From NCBI GenBank assembly GCA_900315105.1, contig OMXX01000024.1, positions 110,069 to 174,068 of the forward strand: a stretch of 64,000 nt of DNA. The letters are read 5' to 3'. Under the pieces are notes generated by a model that was not told the origin of the DNA, did not search any database, and was given only the letters and a program-made list of their open reading frames with translations. The position numbers were made by a program, and so were the translations under genes. Origin of the DNA: an uncultured Prevotellaceae bacterium. Lineage in GTDB: Bacteria > Bacteroidota > Bacteroidia > Bacteroidales > Bacteroidaceae. Of the stretch, positions 59,632 to 64,000 are shown in pieces (the first letter of the stretch is position 1; every line of letters begins with the position of its first letter).

Positions 59632-61641
59632 ATGAAAAAATCATTTATCTTGCTTGTTCTTGCATGTTCTTTCGTAGGAGCAAGCGCCCAGACAGGTAAA
59701 GGCTATGACCGCGCTAACATGAACCTTAGCGTGAACCCTGGTGATGACTTCGTGGAGTATGCCACGGGTTCGTATATCAAGAGTCATCCACTTCGTCCGG
59801 ACCAGACGAGTAACGGCTCTTTCGTTGATCTCTATGAGCTTAACCAGAAGCAGATTCATGAGCTTATCCTTCAGTTTGCCAATAATCCACAGGCAAAGGG
59901 TTCTCTTGGTCAGAAGATAGGCACTCTTTACAACCAGATGATGGACTCTGTAGGTCGTGACAAGAAGGGCTATGAGCCTATCAAGCCTATTCTTGAGCGT
60001 GTTCGTGCCATTAAGGATCGAAAGGAGTATGTGCGTGTATGCTCAGACATCGACCGTAAGGGCGGTAGTACTCTGATGCTCGGTCTTGGTGTTGGTGCGG
60101 ATATGCGTCAGGCCGACCAGAATCTTGTAGGTATCGGTCAGGCAGGTCTCGGACTTGGTACTCGTGATTACTATTTCAACGAAGACCCTCAGACTGTGGC
60201 TATCCGTGAGGCATACAAGCAGTATGGCAAGTCAATGTTCATGCTCGTAGGCTATGATGAGGCTACTGCACAGAAGAAGATGGATGCTGTATATGCCATT
60301 GAAAAGCGTCTTGCAGAGCCTTGGTATAGTCAGGTGAAACTCCGTGACGTTAGTGCTAACTATCATAAGATGTCATTCCAAGAATTGGTGCGTGATTTCC
60401 CTGGCATTGACTGGACTACAGTCTTCTGGGTTTCAGGTTTCCCAGCTTTCGACTATGTTGATGTAGGACAGCCGGAGCCTATCCATGAGGTGGAGAAGAT
60501 ATATGCTGATACCCCGCTCGAAGACCTCAAGAGCTATGCAGAGCTTAATGTGATAGGTCATGCAGCAGCATATCTCTCAGCTGATTTCCGCAAGGCTCAG
60601 TTTGCTTTCCGCAAGGTGTTCAGTGGACAGCAGGAGGACGACCCAATGTGGAAGCGTGCTACAAACCTCGTGAACAGCGTCATGGGTGAGCCTATCGGTA
60701 AGATGTACTGTGAGAAGTATTTCCCAGAGTCATCCAAGCAGCGTATGCTCCAGCTTGTGCGTAACCTCCAGACAGCACTCTCACAGCGTATTGACGAGGC
60801 TACATGGATGAGTGCAGAGACAAAGGCACAGGCAAAGGACAAGCTTGAGAACTTCATAGTGAAGATAGGATATCCTGACAAGTGGAAGGACTTCACCAGC
60901 CTTGAGATTTCTGACACTCTCAGTCTTACTGAGAATCTTGACAATGTGAGTGAGTTCTTCCTCCTTGATGATCTTCGCAAGAAGGTGAACAAGCCTGTTG
61001 ACAAGTCAGAATGGTTTATGACTCCTCAGACCATCAATGCCTATTACAATCCTACGAGCAATGAGATATGCTTCCCTGCAGGTATTCTCCAGCCTCCTTT
61101 CTTTGACCCGGAGGCTGACGATGCATTGAACTATGGTGCTATCGGCGGTGTCATCGGTCATGAGATGTCACACGGCTTTGACGATCAGGGATGTCAATTT
61201 GACAAGACAGGTAATCAGCGCAACTGGTGGACGGAGCAAGACAAGAAGAACTTCGACCAGCGCACACAGGTCCTCGTTGATCATTTCTCTAACATAGAGG
61301 TTGTCAACGGAAAGAAAGTAAACGGAAAACTCACTCTTGGCGAAAACATCGGTGATAATGGTGGTTTGAATATCGCTCTTCGTGCTCTGCGTAATACTGG
61401 TAATAACGCTGTTATCGACGGTTTCACCGCAGATCAGCGCTTCTTCCTTGCTTGGGCTCGCGTATGGGCAGGTACAAGTCGTCCTGAGTATCAGGAGATG
61501 CTCATCACAGTTGATCCGCACTCACCTGAGTTAGCCCGAGTAAATGGCGCACTTCCTATGGTTGACGACTGGTACACAGCCTTCAACATCAAGAAAGGCA
61601 AGCTCTTCGTTCCTAAGAAGAAGAGAGCGCATATTTGGTAG
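59632..61641 (+). CDS. M13-family (neprilysin/PepO-like) zinc endopeptidase
   Basis: 669 residues with a signal peptide ending at GASAQ. The zinc site is GHEMSHGFDDQG (HExxH, near residue 510), with the downstream Glu ligand in LTLGENIGDNGGLNIALRAL and the substrate-binding NAYYNPTSNEICFPAGILQP. Family members cleave oligopeptides; in Bacteroidetes they are periplasmic or lipid-associated. Normal length. No clear promoter is visible in the 600-base upstream gap, apart from the ATTTCAATA repeats. Confidence 0.96.
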   Translation: MKKSFILLVLACSFVGASAQTGKGYDRANMNLSVNPGDDFVEYATGSYIKSHPLRPDQTSNGSFVDLYELNQKQIHELILQFANNPQAKGSLGQKIGTLYNQMMDSVGRDKKGYEPIKPILERVRAIKDRKEYVRVCSDIDRKGGSTLMLGLGVGADMRQADQNLVGIGQAGLGLGTRDYYFNEDPQTVAIREAYKQYGKSMFMLVGYDEATAQKKMDAVYAIEKRLAEPWYSQVKLRDVSANYHKMSFQELVRDFPGIDWTTVFWVSGFPAFDYVDVGQPEPIHEVEKIYADTPLEDLKSYAELNVIGHAAAYLSADFRKAQFAFRKVFSGQQEDDPMWKRATNLVNSVMGEPIGKMYCEKYFPESSKQRMLQLVRNLQTALSQRIDEATWMSAETKAQAKDKLENFIVKIGYPDKWKDFTSLEISDTLSLTENLDNVSEFFLLDDLRKKVNKPVDKSEWFMTPQTINAYYNPTSNEICFPAGILQPPFFDPEADDALNYGAIGGVIGHEMSHGFDDQGCQFDKTGNQRNWWTEQDKKNFDQRTQVLVDHFSNIEVVNGKKVNGKLTLGENIGDNGGLNIALRALRNTGNNAVIDGFTADQRFFLAWARVWAGTSRPEYQEMLITVDPHSPELARVNGALPMVDDWYTAFNIKKGKLFVPKKKRAHIW

Positions 61642-61687
61642 GAAATGAAAGCAAATTAACAGCAAGTAGATGTTGTATTAGAAAAGT

Positions 61688-61796
61688 AAATTAGGAGTAA
61701 ATTAAATCAGTAAATTCTCTGGAAATTACAATAATGAAGATTTCCAAGCAGCGAATGCTGCGTATATGATTTACTGATTTAATTTACTCCTAATTT
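61688..61796. repeat. 28-bp perfect inverted repeat between convergent genes
   Basis: Arms 61688-61715 and 61769-61796 are perfect complements (inner part AAATCAGTAAAT / ATTTACTGATTT, outer part AAATTAGGAGTAAATT). The loop holds small hairpins GGAAAT/ATTTCC and GCAGCGAATGCTGC. It sits between the M13 peptidase and TlpA-like genes and may end both transcripts. Confidence 0.88.
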
Positions 61797-61839
61797 GCTT
61801 TCAGTTTTTTCAGAAAGTCTTCTTGCCTAAGCGTTTTTT

Positions 61840-62397
61840 TTACTTTCCAAGCAACTGATCAAGATATTGGTAGAAGTTTGGGTCTTCTCCTACTATATAC
61901 TTGGCAATCTTCCCCTCTGGATCAACGAGAACCTTTGTAGGAAAGCCCTGAATCTGGTAACTCTTCAGGATATCCGCTGATTTCCTTGGGTTATAGACGT
62001 GCTTCCAAGGCAGTTCCAATTCTTTTACTGCGTCCTTCCATTTCTTCTCAGGATCATTGCAATCCACGCCTAAAATCTCCATTTTATCGGAGTATTTATT
62101 GTAGTATTCCTTCATCTTTGGCATACCTCTTACGCACCAGATACACCATGAACCCCAGAAATCTATTAGTACATACTTTCCTCTCAGACTTGACAGTGCC
62201 AGAGGCTTGCCGTTGAGGTCGTTGAGAGTGAAATCTGGTGCTATCTGACCTTCGGCAATACCTTCCTGATTGGCGTTTGCTTCAGACACAGCCTCTGTCT
62301 GGACGTCCTTCTGCTCATTAGTTACAGAGTTGTTGTGACGAGCATCACAAGCACAGCATATTACTGCACAAGCGAGAGAGATAAAGATTTTCTTCAT
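61840..62397 (-). CDS. TlpA-like thiol-disulfide oxidoreductase lipoprotein
   Basis: 185 residues. Lipobox in FISLACAVICCACDARH (Cys near 15-18). Thioredoxin-like domain from APDFTLNDLNGKPLALSSLR, with the redox motif GSWCIWCVRGMP (CIWC, near residue 85-88) and cis-Pro region QGFPTKVLVDPEGKIA. Such proteins reduce or resolve disulfides of exported proteins, for example in cytochrome maturation. No partner gene is adjacent. Confidence 0.92.
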   Translation of the reverse strand: MKKIFISLACAVICCACDARHNNSVTNEQKDVQTEAVSEANANQEGIAEGQIAPDFTLNDLNGKPLALSSLRGKYVLIDFWGSWCIWCVRGMPKMKEYYNKYSDKMEILGVDCNDPEKKWKDAVKELELPWKHVYNPRKSADILKSYQIQGFPTKVLVDPEGKIAKYIVGEDPNFYQYLDQLLGK

Positions 62398-62561
62398 GAT
62401 TATTTCTTTAATTTATTGTGTAGACCTATATTTTGCGTTGTTTGACCAATTTTGCATATAATCCCTATATAATAACGTATGAGAACGCATAATTGTGACG
62501 AGGATATAGTTAATATTCCCTAAAATATGCAGGTAATAGTCGTAATTCCAGGATTTTGAGC

Positions 62562-62569
62562 TATTTTTG
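62562..62569 (+). promoter_or_regulatory. -7 promoter element for the alpha/beta hydrolase gene
   Basis: TATTTTTG followed by CATAAAAC, 19 bases before the ATG at 62589. Confidence 0.6.
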
Positions 62570-62588
62570 CATAAAACAAAGACATAAT

Positions 62589-63803
62589 ATGCGGATTCCT
62601 TTAATAGTCATATCATTACTGCTGTCTCTTCCTGGGTTTGCCCAGAAATATCCCGGAGGTAGCATGTATAGTGTGCCTACCCGTCAGAAATACGAGTTCA
62701 TGCGCAATCTACCTGTCTATGCCGACAGTCTGCTTGAGGATCTAACATACCCTCTTGCATGGGGAAACAGCGATATAACCGACTTTGACGAGTGGAAGAA
62801 AGTTGCCCGACAAAAGGTATTTGACTGCATGCTCATGCCTCCTCCTCCCCCCGGAGATTTCGGTGTTACTGTCATCCGCGAGGAACAGAGGGAAGGGTAT
62901 AAGGCCCGTCAGATAGAGATAAGACTGTCACGCTATTATACTGTTCCTGCCATCATTCTTATTCCTGATGGTAAGGGTCCTTTTCCTGCAATCAACTGTC
63001 TTCACGACCACGGGGGACACCTTTTCATCGGGAAGGAGAAGATGATTCGTCCGTTTGAACCTGACCTTGACTCGCTTGAATGTAACAATCCTGTGGCTCT
63101 TGAGGATAGTGTGGTGCTTGAGGATGCAGAGAAATGGGTTGAGGAACTATATGAAGGACAGTTCGTAGGCGATTATCTTGCCCAAAAGGGATACGTCGTC
63201 TTTAGTTCTGATGCTCCTTTATGGGGAGAAAGAGGTCAGAAGGAAGGGGCTCTTCGCAGCAAGTTTGATATGATTTGTGGAAATATGATGATGTACGGCA
63301 TAGACCTTTCTGCCTATATGACCTATGATGACATTGCATGTACCGATTATCTCGCCACTCTACCTTTCGTTGATCCAAATAGAATAGGTTGTGTGGGGTT
63401 CTCTATGGGAGGTTATCGCTCTTGGTTGCTTGCTGCTCTTAGCGATAAGATTAAGACGGCTGTGTCCATTTCTTGGATGGTTACTACTCAGGAACAGATG
63501 TCGTTCAAGTATTCACGCACGGAGAATGGAGGTTTTGCCAACTGCTTCCCGGGACTTCGCCGTTGGTTGGATTACCCGCATATTGCCAGTCTTGCGTGTC
63601 CCAAGCCTATGCTTTTTATAAGTGGTACGAAAGACAAACTATTCCCAATCAATGGCGCAAACAGGGCATTTAGAATCATGCATAGTGTATGGGATAGTCA
63701 GGGTGCCGTCAATAATCTTCAGACTGAGATGTGGGATATTCCGCATAGTTGCGGAAAGCCAGTTCAGAGACGCGCCTTGGAGTTTTTCAAGGAACATTTG
63801 TAG
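62589..63803 (+). CDS. Secreted alpha/beta hydrolase (dienelactone hydrolase/acetyl-esterase-like)
   Basis: 404 residues from the ATG at 62589 (MRIPLIVISLLLSLPGFAQ, signal peptide); the longer frame is not a better start. The nucleophile elbow is GCVGFSMGGYRSW (Ser near 269), the oxyanion loop region is LHDHGGHLFIGKEK (near 138), an acid is available in FISGTKDKLFP, and the last His in WDIPHSCGKP. This layout matches large secreted esterases of the DLH/acetyl-xylan-esterase-like group in Prevotella. Substrate is unknown; plant-polysaccharide esters are an inference. Confidence 0.88.
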   Translation: MRIPLIVISLLLSLPGFAQKYPGGSMYSVPTRQKYEFMRNLPVYADSLLEDLTYPLAWGNSDITDFDEWKKVARQKVFDCMLMPPPPPGDFGVTVIREEQREGYKARQIEIRLSRYYTVPAIILIPDGKGPFPAINCLHDHGGHLFIGKEKMIRPFEPDLDSLECNNPVALEDSVVLEDAEKWVEELYEGQFVGDYLAQKGYVVFSSDAPLWGERGQKEGALRSKFDMICGNMMMYGIDLSAYMTYDDIACTDYLATLPFVDPNRIGCVGFSMGGYRSWLLAALSDKIKTAVSISWMVTTQEQMSFKYSRTENGGFANCFPGLRRWLDYPHIASLACPKPMLFISGTKDKLFPINGANRAFRIMHSVWDSQGAVNNLQTEMWDIPHSCGKPVQRRALEFFKEHL

Positions 63804-63825
63804 ATACAGGAATTGCTATGTTATA

Positions 63826-63920
63826 TTAACGTCAGTTTGACGACTTGCTTTAGCTTGATGAGCCATAGCGAATAAATTACTTTTAGATGTTGCATAACAT
63901 TACGTGAGTTCGACGAATTT
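63826..63920. repeat. MITE-like element 4, incomplete at the window edge
   Basis: TTAACGTCAGTTTGACGACT followed by GCTTTAGCTTGATGAGCCATA (as in elements 2 and 3), then a second end-like word ATTACGTGAGTTCGACGA at 63899. Its far end is not resolved in the window. Confidence 0.6.
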
Positions 63921-64000
63921 GCCCACTTGTATATTATTGAATATCACGTAGTTGAAAGAACTCTGAAGGAGCGACACCTAAAAGGGCAGTCCGTTAGGGC

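Overview
The window looks like chromosomal DNA of a Bacteroidetes bacterium, most likely Prevotellaceae (Prevotella/Segatella-like). The basis is the gene set (fused KorA, tandem OmpH/Skp genes next to bamA and uppS, DUF6089, DUF6242, a fimbrillin-type lipoprotein, a FeoA-FeoB fusion with its small Cys-rich partner, a three-subunit fumarate reductase), the many promoters of the Bacteroidetes form TAnnTTTG, and the lack of strong Shine-Dalgarno sites. The species is not determined. I see no rRNA, tRNA, CRISPR array, insertion sequence or prophage.

Layout. 1-12 kb: mostly minus strand; 2-oxoacid:ferredoxin oxidoreductase alpha (cut by the window edge), murI, three Skp-like chaperones, bamA, uppS, DUF6089 and a DUF6242 lipoprotein (an envelope-biogenesis block), then an AT-rich orphan gene and a sugar-acid dehydrogenase. 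12.5-14 kb: an ECF sigma factor with a four-helix membrane partner, followed by a 300-bp DnaA-box cluster that is a good candidate for oriC. 14-32 kb: GT9 glycosyltransferase, DUF4254, a YitT-RdgB fusion, leuS, mutS, a DUF4253 protein, lgt, ychF, metF, metH. 32-39.7 kb: a HerA/DUF853 ATPase, repeat-dense spacers, a fimbrillin-like lipoprotein led by a 51-residue peptide gene, and a four-gene PIN + zeta toxin-antitoxin cluster. 39.7-50.2 kb: polA, a polyprenyl synthase, deoC, dtd, uvrC, apt, mnmG. 50-64 kb: frd/sdh CAB, a STAS/HATPase partner-switch pair, a MaoC-type protein, a Lys/Cys-rich secreted peptide, feoAB with its small partner, an M13 peptidase, a TlpA-like lipoprotein and an alpha/beta hydrolase.

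The most unusual content is repetitive. A family of GC-rich palindromic arms (core like CTCCCnAAGGGAG), usually in inverted pairs, sits at gene boundaries, often within a few bases of a stop codon. Members also lie in frame inside mutS, metH (three times) and mnmG and add whole peptides to those proteins; the mutS copy and one metH copy match at 75 of 80 bases by my hand alignment and are read in the same frame. This resembles the Rickettsia palindromic elements in concept. At least three other repeat families are present: long stem-loops with 11-bp triplets, MITE-like elements ending in TTAACGTSAGTTCG, and a tandem pair of GTGCACCCCCC-bounded units.

Three parS-like sites (TGTTnCACGTGAAAC) at 39.8, 47.3 and 48.1 kb, together with the DnaA-box cluster at 13.75-14.0 kb, suggest that the window covers the replication-origin domain. 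All gene functions below are read from sequence by eye; no database search was run.
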